Source: CAWBRT01 sp050015355 (GTDB taxonomy: Bacteria; Acidobacteriota; Terriglobia; Terriglobales; Acidobacteriaceae). From it: a stretch of DNA of 27,956 nt. The DNA lies in assembly GCA_050015355.1 (NCBI GenBank), contig JBEKBO010000055.1, forward strand, positions 1 to 27,956. The letters are read 5' to 3'. Below the pieces are notes generated by a model, which did not search any database, was not told the origin of the DNA, and saw nothing but the letters and a program-made list of their open reading frames with translations. Shown piece after piece: positions 1 through 7,381 of this stretch; positions within the stretch are counted from its first letter, which is position 1, and each line of letters starts with the position of its first letter. The position numbers and the translations under genes were made by a program.

Positions 1-134
1 ACGTGGCTTCAGTCGAGGTTTACCACCTCCGCTGGGGCCGCATTGGTCGGCTAGAATCAACTGAGTTTCCAAAACCACCCTTGCCCCCGCCTGTTCGTTA
101 GCTTATCGACGGATTAGGGCCTGGCGATTTTGCC
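1..134. other. Left-edge non-coding stretch, nothing recognised
   Basis: No open reading frame with coding character and no RNA gene was recognised on either strand here. With the promoter, operator and leader described separately, the first 494 bases hold no gene. The upstream neighbour lies outside the window. Confidence 0.5.
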
Positions 135-164
135 TTGACATTCAGAATCGCCCTCCCGTATTGT
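135..164 (+). promoter_or_regulatory. Sigma70-type promoter for the left catabolic operon
   Basis: A perfect TTGACA (135-140) is followed after 18 bases by TATTGT (159-164, four of six consensus bases). Transcription would start near 171, a few bases before the palindrome at 177-190. It is the best -35 box I see in front of any gene here. Assignment rests on sequence only. Confidence 0.55.
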
Positions 165-176
165 TTCGCTCGAACA

Positions 177-190
177 GATTGCATGCAATC
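177..190. promoter_or_regulatory. Candidate GntR/FCD operator (14-bp perfect palindrome)
   Basis: GATTGCATGCAATC is a perfect 14-bp palindrome placed just downstream of the predicted transcription start. The first 12 bases recur exactly at 6017-6028, over the start codon of the GntR/FCD regulator gene. FCD-type GntR regulators bind short palindromes of this size, so autoregulation plus control of the operon starting at 495 is the natural reading. Binding is inferred. Confidence 0.6.
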
Positions 191-494
191 ATAAATCAAT
201 TTTCATCAAAGAATGAGTGGGTCTGTCCGGCGGGGTTCATGGTTGCCTTGCCGAGGTAGACTGGCTTCGCGAAAGGTATATCCTATTAGCCCGGCTGCGG
301 GATATACCTGCCGGGAAACCGCTCTACGGCAAAACCAGGGAAGCTATGTCCTTTTTCGTTTCGTCAAGGTCGCCGCTCCCTGATGGTCGCATCGACCGGA
401 GTGCTCTGGGCTCCGGGATACACCATCCCTGGTTTTGCGATAGCTGCCTCATGAATAATCAGCCGGTTGCCGCTGAAGAGAGTTTTGAACATCG
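191..494 (+). other. Long 5' leader with nested inverted repeats
   Basis: About 300 bases separate the operator from the first gene without a convincing ORF. GGTATATCC (275-283) and GGATATACC (300-308) form a hairpin with a 16-base loop. A 13-base perfect inverted repeat, GCAAAACCAGGGA (329-341) and TCCCTGGTTTTGC (426-438), encloses 84 bases. The GGGATATACCTGCCGGG segment at 299-315 resembles the flank that follows family-A repeats upstream of three other genes (3089, 4209, 20639). It may be a relic of a mobile repeat, a structured leader, or both. Confidence 0.4.
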
Positions 495-1832
495 ATGCCG
501 ATCGCACTGATAAGCACACTGGACACGAAGGGGCGCGAGGTCGCGTACCTTAAGTCGTGCCTCAAGGAGTTGGGGCGGTCGGTGGTGGTGATCGATGTAG
601 GTCTGGCGGAGCCTGTCGGAGTTGCGCCGGAGATTTCGCGATTCGAGGTGGCTGAGGCCGCCGGGGCCGATTTGCGCAAGCTGACCGGACGGCAGCGCGA
701 TGAAGTGATGGCTACGATGGGACGCGGAGCTGGCGAGGTGTTGCACAGGCTCTGGGCTCAGGCCGAGTTGTCGGGTGTGCTTGGACTGGGCGGAAACCAG
801 GGTACGGCAGTCGTCTGCGCCGCCATGCGCGAACTGCCGCTGGGTGTTCCCAAGTTCATGGTGTCGACGGTTGCCTCGGGGAACATGCGTCCCTACATCG
901 GGACCAGTGATATCGCCGTGCTGTTTTCGGTGGCCGATCTGTTAGGCGGGCCGAACCCTGTGCTCGAACCGGTGCTGCGAAACGCGGCGGCGGCGATTGC
1001 CGGCATGGCTTCGATGCCGCCGGGTTCAGGCACATCCGACAGACCTTTGGTGGCAATCACGGCGTTGGGAAACACGCACCCGGCGGTGGCGAGAGCGGTG
1101 GAAATTCTGCGTGGCGCGGGATTGCAGATTGCGGTCTTCCATGCTTCCGGGGCCTGCGGCTCCGCCATGGAACGATTGATTCGCGCCGGCCGCGTGGCGG
1201 CGGTGCTGGAGCTTACGCCGCATGAGCTGACGGAAGAGGTATTGAAAGCCGGCGTCTACCAGCCGGTGGAAGGCGAACGTCTGATTGCCGCCGGAGAGAT
1301 GGGCATTCCTCAGGTGGTGGCTCCGGGCAGCGTCGAGTATCTTTGCTTCGGACCGCGGGAGTCGATTCCGGCGCGCTTGCGGCGAAGACGTATGTACTTG
1401 CACAACCGCTCGAACACCAACGTCAGGACCAGCCGCGAAGAGATGGCCAAAGTGGGCCGGGTACTTGCCGAGCGGCTGAATCGGGCCAAGGGTCCGGTTG
1501 CCATGGTCTTGCCGCTGAAGGGCTGGTCGATCTACGGCGCTCCCGGGGGACCGTTGCATGACGCGGCCGCCGATGCGGCTTTTGTGCAATCGCTGACGCG
1601 CACTTTGCGCAAGGACATAGCGTTCCACAAGCTTCCGCTGCATATAAACGACCCGGAATTTGCCCAGCACTGCTGTCAGTTGCTGATGGAATTTATGGCG
1701 AAGCAAGCGGGTAGCGAGGGCAAAAGGAAACCCAGGTTAGCGCCGGACAATCACCCCAGCGAGCGGGGCTCGCCGGGGACCCCGATCAAGGCGGCGCGGA
1801 AGCTGGGGCGCGCAAGGGGAAACACCCCCTGA
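495..1832 (+). CDS. Tm-1-like ATP-binding domain protein (UPF0261 family)
   Basis: The 445-residue product opens with the family signature (residues 3-12, IALISTLDTK) and has the glycine-rich stretch LGLGGNQGT at about 94-102, typical of Tm-1-like/UPF0261 proteins. In plants the Tm-1 N-domain binds ATP and a viral replicase. Bacterial members are usually encoded in catabolic clusters, and their reaction is not established. The family's usual end corresponds to about residue 405 (HINDPEF at about 384-390, then a short helix). The remaining 40 residues are low-complexity and Pro/Arg/Gly-rich, encoded by a palindromic repeat (1754-1785), so the C-terminus looks repeat-derived. It is the first gene of the + operon, in front of a zinc dehydrogenase. 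Start at ATG 495 is chosen because the family motif follows directly. Confidence 0.85.
   Translation: MPIALISTLDTKGREVAYLKSCLKELGRSVVVIDVGLAEPVGVAPEISRFEVAEAAGADLRKLTGRQRDEVMATMGRGAGEVLHRLWAQAELSGVLGLGGNQGTAVVCAAMRELPLGVPKFMVSTVASGNMRPYIGTSDIAVLFSVADLLGGPNPVLEPVLRNAAAAIAGMASMPPGSGTSDRPLVAITALGNTHPAVARAVEILRGAGLQIAVFHASGACGSAMERLIRAGRVAAVLELTPHELTEEVLKAGVYQPVEGERLIAAGEMGIPQVVAPGSVEYLCFGPRESIPARLRRRRMYLHNRSNTNVRTSREEMAKVGRVLAERLNRAKGPVAMVLPLKGWSIYGAPGGPLHDAAADAAFVQSLTRTLRKDIAFHKLPLHINDPEFAQHCCQLLMEFMAKQAGSEGKRKPRLAPDNHPSERGSPGTPIKAARKLGRARGNTP
1754..1785. repeat. Family-B palindromic repeat inside the 3' end of the UPF0261 gene
   Basis: CCCCAGCGAG (1754-1763) and CTCGCCGGGG (1769-1778), followed by ACCCCGA, match the intergenic copy at 9154-9186 almost base for base. 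Here the repeat is read in frame and supplies part of the C-terminal tail. A GGGGAAACACCCC hairpin and an ATGGGGCAT end (1836-1844) may mark its right part. Confidence 0.65.
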
Positions 1833-1881
1833 CATGGGGCATCGGTGCAGCTTCTCGAACTTAGGTTGGTGGAGAGGGACG

Positions 1882-3024
1882 ATGAATACGGCCATGACGA
1901 AAACGGTTGAAGACAGCGATTATGCAGTTCCGGCGACCATGAAAGCGTGGGTCCTGGATGGTCCGGGGCAGCTCAGGTTCGCGGAAAAAGCCGTGCCGGA
2001 ACCGGGACCGGCCGAAGTTTTGCTGCGTGTCGATGCCTGCGCCTTTTGCGGCACCGATGTCGAGATTATTGCCCGGGGAGTGCCGGCGTTGATCCAGGGC
2101 GGCCTGCCGTTCAACAAGCAGTTCACCCCGGGCCACGAGTACATGGGCACGGTGGTCAAACTCGGCGCCGGTGTCGACGAATATAGCGTCGGCGACCGCG
2201 TGGCGGTCGAAATCCACGCCGGATGCGGGCGCTGCGAAAGGTGCCGTTCGGGCATGTACACCTCCTGTACGAACTACGGCAAAAATTACGGTGAACACGA
2301 CAAGGGACATCGTGCCAACGGCTTCACCACCGACGGAGGCTTTGCGGAATATGCGATCAACCACGTCAATACGCTGGTTCATGTGCCTGACTGGATGAGC
2401 GACGAAGAGGCTACGCTGATTGTGACGGCCGGGACAGCCATGTACGGGCTGGACGCGCTCGGCGGATTGATCGCGGGAGAAAGCCTGGTGGTCACCGGTC
2501 CCGGCCCAATCGGGCTGATGGCAGTGGCAGTGGGCAAGGCGCTGGGTGCGGACCCGGTGATCCTGACTGGCACTCGCGACGCCAGGTTGCAGCTTGGCCT
2601 GAAGCTGGGCGCCGATTATGTGATCAACGTCAGGAACGAAGACCCGGTGCAGGCGGTGAAGCGGATCACCGGCGGCAAAGGGGTTCACTATGTAATGGAG
2701 TGCTCGGGCAGTCCCGGGGCTCTCAACGAGGCGCTGGACATGGTAAACCGCGGAGGCAAGATCTGCCTGGCCTCGTACCCGTCGGAGCCTGTGCTGGTGG
2801 ACCTGGCCAAACTGACGCGCAACAATATCTTCTTGTACGGCATTCGCGGCGAAGGCAGGAGCGCGACCCACAGGGCGGCGGCGCTCATGAAGCAGAAACG
2901 CTTCGACGCGAAGCTGCTGCACACGCACACCTTCCCGCTGGCGGAGGTGCCGACCGCGTTGAAGTATTGTCGCGAGAGAATCGAAGACGCGATTAAGGTC
3001 GTGGTCAAGGTGCACGGCTCCTGA
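1882..3024 (+). CDS. Zinc-dependent medium-chain alcohol/polyol dehydrogenase
   Basis: The 380-residue product is an MDR-family NAD(P)-dependent dehydrogenase of the threonine/sorbitol dehydrogenase type. Catalytic zinc ligands are C56 and the H85-E86 pair. The structural zinc lobe has C115, C118, C121 and C129. The Rossmann motif GPGPIG is at 206-211. It should oxidise a secondary alcohol in a polyol, sugar or sugar acid; the substrate cannot be read from sequence. ATG 1882 is preferred over an earlier in-frame start at 1834 because a GGAGAGGGAC ribosome site (1871-1880) precedes it and family homology starts soon after. It lies 49 bases behind the UPF0261 gene and ahead of the creatininase-family gene, so a shared transcript is likely. 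Confidence 0.9.
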   Translation: MNTAMTKTVEDSDYAVPATMKAWVLDGPGQLRFAEKAVPEPGPAEVLLRVDACAFCGTDVEIIARGVPALIQGGLPFNKQFTPGHEYMGTVVKLGAGVDEYSVGDRVAVEIHAGCGRCERCRSGMYTSCTNYGKNYGEHDKGHRANGFTTDGGFAEYAINHVNTLVHVPDWMSDEEATLIVTAGTAMYGLDALGGLIAGESLVVTGPGPIGLMAVAVGKALGADPVILTGTRDARLQLGLKLGADYVINVRNEDPVQAVKRITGGKGVHYVMECSGSPGALNEALDMVNRGGKICLASYPSEPVLVDLAKLTRNNIFLYGIRGEGRSATHRAAALMKQKRFDAKLLHTHTFPLAEVPTALKYCRERIEDAIKVVVKVHGS

Positions 3025-3038
3025 GCCAGGGCTATCAA

Positions 3039-3110
3039 GAAACAAAAGGTGGCTCGACTTCGCTCGCCATGACAGTCTGAATATGTCGGGATACACCTAC
3101 GGGAACCGGG
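3039..3110 (+). repeat. Family-A repeat, right half plus conserved flank
   Basis: AAACAAAAGGTGGCTCGACTTCGC followed by the terminal repeat TCGCCATGACA (3064-3074) matches the right half of the full elements at 5062-5223 and 20463-20623. The next roughly 36 bases (GTCTGAATATG, then GGGATACACCTACGGG) are also conserved next to other copies. The left half is missing. Confidence 0.7.
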
Positions 3111-3162
3111 GGCTCCGTGTCACCCAACAAACGCTAAATAAGTTCCAAAGGAGAAAGCAAGC

Positions 3163-4056
3163 ATGGCAACGCTACCGAAATATGATCTTCTGGAGGTGCC
3201 GTGGACCGATGTGGCGGCATGGATCAAGGCTGGAAACGACGTGGTGATGATCCCCATCGGCAGCATGGAGAAGCACGGCCATCACGTGCCGCTGGGAGTC
3301 GATTCCTATACCACCATGGGCAGCGTGGAACGGGCGGCTGTGAAAGCCAAAGTTCCCTACACCCCGCTGATGCCTTTTGGCGTTTCCCCGCACCACATGG
3401 GGGAAGCGGGTTGGGGCACGGGCACCGTCTCATTGCCGTTTGAGACCTACCGGACCGTTCTGTATGCTATTGGCCGCAGCCTGATTTTTTCCGGCTTCAA
3501 CAAGCTGATTTTCGTTTCGCACCACGGCACAAACATGCAGCCGCAGGGAGAGGTGCTGCGTACGCTGCGGGCCGAGACCGGCTGCTTCTGCGCTTTTTAT
3601 AAGACTCCAACCGAGAGAGAATGCGCGGTCGTGGCCGACCTCATGACCGGCCCACCCGAGGAGACTCCAGGTTGGCATGCGGGCGAGCTGGAGACCTCTA
3701 CCTGCATGGCGTACATGAAGGAAAAGGGGACTTATGAAGGTTCCATCATGATGGAACGCGGCAAGCCCGACCGGGCGCACGCTCCCAAATGGATGGGGCC
3801 GAAGTTCTCCAAGCGCGACGGAACCAACACCGTGATTTTCCAGGGCTCGGAGAACATTTTCATTCCGATGCTGCATCACGAGTACTCGGATACGGCGACC
3901 ATCGGCAACCCGCAACGCTCCAGCGTGGAGCAGGGCATTGCAGTTTTTGAGCGCATCAGCGATCATTTGGCGGCGTTCCTGGAAGAGGTCAAGAAGTTCC
4001 CGTTCCAGGTGCCCGCGGAAAAGAGAGATTGGCCGGGCCGTTTCTGGAGAGGGTAG
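3163..4056 (+). CDS. Creatininase-family metal-dependent amidohydrolase
   Basis: The 297-residue product has the creatininase fold signatures: E36, H38 and D47 in the segment GSMEKHGHHVPLGVD; H120-H121-G in SHHGTN (where many members read NGHGGN); and H172/E175 in HAGELETS. These correspond to the dinuclear zinc/manganese site that hydrolyses cyclic amides in creatininase. Other family members act on formamides or have lactonase-like or mycofactocin/flavin-pathway roles. With dehydrogenases and aldolases as neighbours, opening of a lactone or lactam intermediate is a reasonable guess, not a demonstrated role. A strong AAAGGAGAAAG ribosome site precedes ATG 3163. The upstream spacer contains a partial family-A repeat. 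Confidence 0.88.
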   Translation: MATLPKYDLLEVPWTDVAAWIKAGNDVVMIPIGSMEKHGHHVPLGVDSYTTMGSVERAAVKAKVPYTPLMPFGVSPHHMGEAGWGTGTVSLPFETYRTVLYAIGRSLIFSGFNKLIFVSHHGTNMQPQGEVLRTLRAETGCFCAFYKTPTERECAVVADLMTGPPEETPGWHAGELETSTCMAYMKEKGTYEGSIMMERGKPDRAHAPKWMGPKFSKRDGTNTVIFQGSENIFIPMLHHEYSDTATIGNPQRSSVEQGIAVFERISDHLAAFLEEVKKFPFQVPAEKRDWPGRFWRG

Positions 4057-4063
4057 CGGTCCA

Positions 4064-4165
4064 CCCCAACATGCGCAACCTTGATTTCCTACGAGACTGA
4101 GCGAGCGCTTGAGCGGGACTGAAGTTCCGCAGCGAAAGGCTACCTTGGTACGGCGCATGTTGGGG
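4064..4165. repeat. Long inverted repeat after the creatininase-family gene
   Basis: CCCCAACATGCGC (4064-4076) and GCGCATGTTGGGG (4153-4165) are a perfect 13-bp inverted repeat enclosing 76 bases, eight bases after the stop codon. The CCCCA...TGGGGACCCC style matches family B. It could fold in mRNA as a 3' stem; there is no U-tract, so intrinsic termination is doubtful. Confidence 0.6.
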
Positions 4166-4170
4166 ACCCC

Positions 4171-4233
4171 GGCTCGACTTCTCTCGCCATGACAGTCTGA
4201 GTTAGATTGGGATATACGTTCCAGGGAATCACG
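4171..4233 (+). repeat. Family-A repeat fragment with conserved flank
   Basis: GGCTCGACTTCTCTCGCCATGACAGTCTGA carries the terminal repeat TCGCCATGACA (4184-4194) and is followed by the same GGGATATACGTTCCAGGGAATC-type flank seen at 3089 and 20639. It abuts the family-B-like inverted repeat, so two repeats are stacked in this spacer. Confidence 0.65.
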
Positions 4234-4271
4234 CTCCAGGCAGTTTTACGAACTACAGTCAAGGATCAAAT

Positions 4272-4904
4272 ATGGCAGGCATCGGCGAAGGGAAGATCGC
4301 AGCGCAGCCGGACGCGGTGGTCGCGCGTTGTGCGGAAGAATTGCAGGCAATCTGTCAGAGGGCCTACGACCGGGGTCTGGTCGGCGGAGCCGGAGGCAAC
4401 ATCAGCGTGCGCATTCCCGGCAGGGAAGAGGCTTTAATTTCAGCCACCGGCGTCTCGCTGGGCGCAATAACGCCGGCGACAATGGTGCGGGTCAGCCTGC
4501 AGGGAGAGGTTCTGGAGGCGCACGGGGGCTGCCGTCCCTCGAAGGAAACTGGATTCCATGTGTGCGCCTACCGGCTGCGTCCGCAGATTGGGGCGGTGGT
4601 GCACCTTCATCCGCCCTTTGCCACAGCCTTTGCGGTGCGAGGCAAAGAGATTCCGCTGGTCACTGACGGCGCGACGCTCATTCTGAAGCGCATTCCAGTG
4701 GTCGGCCATGCGCCCTCCGGGTCGGCGGAGTTGCACCGGATCGTCGAGGAGGGGCTGCTGCGTTATCCGGAGGCGAAGGTAATCCTCATGGAGCGCCATG
4801 GCATGTTCAGCATGGGCGCCGACCTGACGATGGCATACAACCTGGCCGACCTGGTGGAAGACACGGCAAAAATCGCGTTGCTGGCCCGGTTGATCCCGGA
4901 TTAG
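4272..4904 (+). CDS. Class II (zinc) aldolase, fuculose-phosphate type
   Basis: The 210-residue product belongs to the class II aldolase/adducin family (FucA, AraD). The phosphate-binding GGN is at 41-43, the presumed catalytic glutamate E92 lies in PSKETGFH, and the zinc ligands are H111 and H113 (HLHPP) plus H176 (ERHGMF). Family members split sugar or sugar-acid phosphates into DHAP, pyruvate or a similar three-carbon unit and an aldehyde, or epimerise pentulose phosphates. The exact substrate is unknown. It is the last + gene of the left operon and ends about 360 bases before the convergent GntR gene. An AAGGATC element lies just ahead of ATG 4272. Confidence 0.88.
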   Translation: MAGIGEGKIAAQPDAVVARCAEELQAICQRAYDRGLVGGAGGNISVRIPGREEALISATGVSLGAITPATMVRVSLQGEVLEAHGGCRPSKETGFHVCAYRLRPQIGAVVHLHPPFATAFAVRGKEIPLVTDGATLILKRIPVVGHAPSGSAELHRIVEEGLLRYPEAKVILMERHGMFSMGADLTMAYNLADLVEDTAKIALLARLIPD

Positions 4905-4932
4905 CGAGGTTTCAGAGAACTTCAGGAAACTA

Positions 4933-5001
4933 CCCCACGTTAGCCCAGTCACCCCAACGAGCCGAGCCTCGTCGGGGGCCCCGACACGGGCGAACGTGGG
5001 G
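4933..5001. repeat. Family-B repeat (CCCCACGTT...AACGTGGGG)
   Basis: CCCCACGTT (4933-4941) and AACGTGGGG (4993-5001) are perfect inverted ends. Inside sits ACCCCAACGAGCCGAGCCTCGTCGGGGG, a second hairpin like the one at 9154-9179. It follows the aldolase stop codon by 28 bases and may act as an mRNA 3' stem. Confidence 0.65.
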
Positions 5002-5061
5002 CACCAGCACTTCCTAGTGGATACTGCCGGTTACCCAGTCGTTATTCCCACATATTCAGAC

Positions 5062-5223
5062 TGTCATGGCGAGCGAAGTCGAGCCACCTTTTGTTCCTGT
5101 TGCCAAAAACAAAGGGTGGCTCCACTTCGCGCCCGAACAGCTTCTTGCTTGTCGAATGTCAATGTCGGGTACGCAGCTTGGCTGCTCCGGCCTCGGGCGC
5201 TCGGCGCTCCGGTCGCCATGACA
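5062..5223 (-). repeat. Full-length family-A MITE-like element (162 bp)
   Basis: The element begins TGTCATGGCGA (5062-5072) and ends TCGCCATGACA (5213-5223), a perfect 11-bp terminal inverted repeat. Its interior (GTCGAGCCACCTTTTGTT...AACAAAGGGTGGCTCCAC) can fold into a second hairpin. It is the reverse complement, with changes, of the element at 20463-20623. No ORF, so it would need a transposase in trans if mobile. Confidence 0.7.
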
Positions 5224-5262
5224 TTCCCCTGAGAATTTTTGGACACCAACAAGAGAACCGCC

Positions 5263-6024
5263 CTAATGGCTTTTTTCCGTCTGCTCCGGTGGCGTATCTG
5301 CGTTCGAGTCGGGCGTCTGCGTGGGAGCTGCTTCCCGCTTGCTTTCCTTTTCCAGGGCGTTGAAGTGATCGACCACGCGTTGCGTCTGCGCGTGCAGATG
5401 CTGGCGAAGCAATTGGCCAAGTTCGGCGCCTGAGCGCCGCACCAAGGCGTCGAGAATTGCCTCATGCGACTTGATGGCGTCGGCCCAACGGGTGTGATCC
5501 CAAAGATTCATGAGAAAACGGGCACGCATGACGCGAAGCGCCAGGGCATCGTGGTTGGCGGTGAGCAACTGGTTGCCGGCAGCCTCGACAATGCGCCGGT
5601 GAATGGATTGATTGACCCGGAAGTATTCGGGCACCTGGGCGCGCAGGTAGTGCGCGAACATCTGGTAGTGCAGCGCCCGGATATCGGCGATGACGTCGTC
5701 GGGAGCGCGCTCGGCCGCCAGTCCCCCGGCCAGGCCCTCGAGGGCGGCCATGATCTCCATGGCATCGCAAATCTCTTTTTTGCGGAAGGTGGGGACGCGC
5801 GCTCCCCGGTTGGGGAGAATTTCGACCAAGCCTTCGGAGCGGAGCACCTTGAAGGCCTCGCGCAGCGGGGTGCGTGAAACCTTGAAGCGTTCGCACAGGG
5901 AGCGCTCGACAATGCGCGAGCCGGGCTCAAGCTCTCCCTGGAGGATCATCTGCCGGATCTTCGAGAGAACTTCCTCGTGCAGACTGCCGGAATTTTTGTT
6001 CTTGCCTGTTTCCAGCGATTGCAT
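5263..6024 (-). CDS. GntR-family transcriptional regulator, FCD domain
   Basis: The 253-residue product has an N-terminal winged helix-turn-helix (about residues 15-78; SRTPLREA at 50-57 is the recognition region) and a C-terminal all-helical FCD ligand domain. The FCD metal site is complete: N138, H142, H187 and H209. Such regulators usually sense a carboxylate or sugar-acid metabolite and repress a neighbouring catabolic operon. The last 25 or so residues are a polar, disordered tail. The start codon lies inside the palindrome at 6017-6031, and no Shine-Dalgarno is visible before it. Translation may be near-leaderless, or a slightly downstream start may be used. It is transcribed towards the operon it probably controls. 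Confidence 0.88.
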   Translation of the reverse strand: MQSLETGKNKNSGSLHEEVLSKIRQMILQGELEPGSRIVERSLCERFKVSRTPLREAFKVLRSEGLVEILPNRGARVPTFRKKEICDAMEIMAALEGLAGGLAAERAPDDVIADIRALHYQMFAHYLRAQVPEYFRVNQSIHRRIVEAAGNQLLTANHDALALRVMRARFLMNLWDHTRWADAIKSHEAILDALVRRSGAELGQLLRQHLHAQTQRVVDHFNALEKESKREAAPTQTPDSNADTPPEQTEKSH

Positions 6025-6031
6025 GCAAATC
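6017..6031. promoter_or_regulatory. Candidate autoregulatory GntR operator
   Basis: GATTGCATGCAAATC repeats the operator at 177-190 with one extra A in the right half. It covers the regulator's start codon (6022-6024) and would begin at about +1 of its predicted transcript. This is a classic place for autorepression. Confidence 0.6.
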
Positions 6032-6038
6032 TAAGGGT

Positions 6039-6066
6039 TGAGTAACCGACGTTATTTTAGTGTCAA
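6039..6066 (-). promoter_or_regulatory. Possible promoter of the GntR gene
   Basis: On the minus strand TTGACA (6066-6061) is followed after 16 bases by TACTCA (6044-6039), a weak -10. A start near 6032 would leave only about eight bases before the ATG, fitting the missing ribosome site. The -35 is convincing, the -10 is not. Confidence 0.35.
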
Positions 6067-6214
6067 GAACGCAGCCGGGTCTAGCGGTGTTTAGAAGAGC
6101 ATAGGGTTTCCAAGGTGTCGAAGATCGCACTGCGTCGTACGTCCTAAGCAGACGACTGCCGCTATGGTGCGGACGGCACGCCTGAAATCGCAAGTGAATG
6201 CAATCGTGAGCCTG

Positions 6215-7381
6215 CTAAACTGCCTGGCCGGCGCAGAATCCCGACGCCCAGGCCCACTGGAAGTTGAAGCCGCCGAGCTGTCCGGTTACATCCACCACCT
6301 CGCCGATGAAGTACAGACCCGGCACTTTGTGACACTCCATGGTTTTGGCGGATAGCTCGCCGGTATCCACGCCGCCGGCGGTGACCTCGGCTTTCTCATA
6401 GCCTTCCGTGTCCGCGGGAATAATCTCCCAGTGATGTAGGCGTCGCTCCAACTCGGCGAGGGAGTGATTGCTCCAATTTTCCGGCGAGTTTGCCTCCAGC
6501 CAGCGGTCGGCAAAGCGGGCAGGCAAAGCCTTGCGGAGCGCGACTCGCGCCGAAGCCGTGTCGCGGCCACCGCTTTGCGCCAGCATCGGCGTGATGACGT
6601 CCTGCGCCGGCGCCAGATCGAGAACGACCGCCTCCGGCTCGCGCCAGTAAGAGGAGAGTTGAAGGATAGCCGGGCCGCTGAGGCCGCGATGCGTGATGAG
6701 CATCTTTTCCGCGAAGCGCCGGCGCCCAATGGAAGCGGTCACGCCGAGCGACACTCCGGCGAGATCGCACCAGCGTTGCCGATCCGGGTCGCTAAACAGC
6801 AGCGGAACCAGCGCGGGACGACACGGCTGGACGCGCAGCCCGAATTGACGCGCCAGTTCATAGCCGAATGCGGTGGCGCCCAGCTTGGGAATCGAGAGCC
6901 CGCCGGTGGCCACCACGAGCGCGGGAGCATGGAACTCATCGGCAGCGGTGCGGACGACGAAATGCTCGGGCCGCGAAACCTCGCGGATTTCACTTCCAGT
7001 GACGATGCGGACGCCGGCCCGGCGGCACTCTTCCTCGAGCATGGCGAGAATCTGCTGGGCGGAGCCATCGCAGAAAAGCTGGCCCAGGGTCTTCTCGTGA
7101 TAGGCAATGGAGTGCTTGCCGACCAAGGCAATGAAATCGGCGGGCGTGTAGCGGGCGAGCGCCGACTTGGCGAAGTGCGGGTTGGCGGAGATAAAGTTTT
7201 CCGGCCCGCAATAGATGTTGGTGAAATTGCAGCGTCCGCCGCCGGAGATGAGGATCTTTTTGCCGATGCGGGGAGCGTGGTCGTGCAAACATACGCGGCG
7301 GCCTCGCTTGCCGGCCTCGATGGCACACATCAGTCCGGCGGCGCCTGCACCTAGAATGATGGCATCAAAGGTTTGTTTCAC
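6215..7381 (-). CDS. BaiN/HI0933-type FAD-dependent oxidoreductase
   Basis: The product of about 388 residues has an N-terminal dinucleotide motif (GAGAAGL), the family block GKKILISGGGRCNFTN, and a C-terminal block with TAGGV, PGLYFIGEVVDVTGQLGG and FNFQWAWASG. Together these define the HI0933/YhiN/BaiN flavoprotein family. One member (BaiN) reduces bile-acid intermediates; most have no known substrate. I prefer GTG 7381 because the FAD motif follows within eight residues; a TTG at 7414 preceded by AGGGAAGTAGG is the alternative. It is transcribed away from the TPP-enzyme gene and towards the GntR gene, with about 190 bases between them. This is a common genomic housekeeping gene and may not belong to the catabolic cluster. 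Confidence 0.88.
   Translation of the reverse strand: MKQTFDAIILGAGAAGLMCAIEAGKRGRRVCLHDHAPRIGKKILISGGGRCNFTNIYCGPENFISANPHFAKSALARYTPADFIALVGKHSIAYHEKTLGQLFCDGSAQQILAMLEEECRRAGVRIVTGSEIREVSRPEHFVVRTAADEFHAPALVVATGGLSIPKLGATAFGYELARQFGLRVQPCRPALVPLLFSDPDRQRWCDLAGVSLGVTASIGRRRFAEKMLITHRGLSGPAILQLSSYWREPEAVVLDLAPAQDVITPMLAQSGGRDTASARVALRKALPARFADRWLEANSPENWSNHSLAELERRLHHWEIIPADTEGYEKAEVTAGGVDTGELSAKTMECHKVPGLYFIGEVVDVTGQLGGFNFQWAWASGFCAGQAV

Larger units (their letters stand above)
4905..5262. other. Repeat-filled spacer between convergent genes
   Basis: This 358-base spacer between the aldolase stop and the GntR stop holds no gene. It is occupied by a family-B repeat (4933-5001) and a complete family-A element (5062-5223) in minus orientation, including its conserved flank (5022-5061). 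Confidence 0.7.

Noticed and set aside
217..510. Possible 97-residue ORF in the leader before the UPF0261 gene
   Set aside because: No ribosome site, no recognisable protein motif, and it overlaps inverted repeats and the next gene's start; better read as leader sequence.
1861..3096. 411-residue open frame on the - strand opposite the zinc dehydrogenase
   Set aside because: Zinc-ligand and Rossmann motifs on the + strand settle the coding strand.
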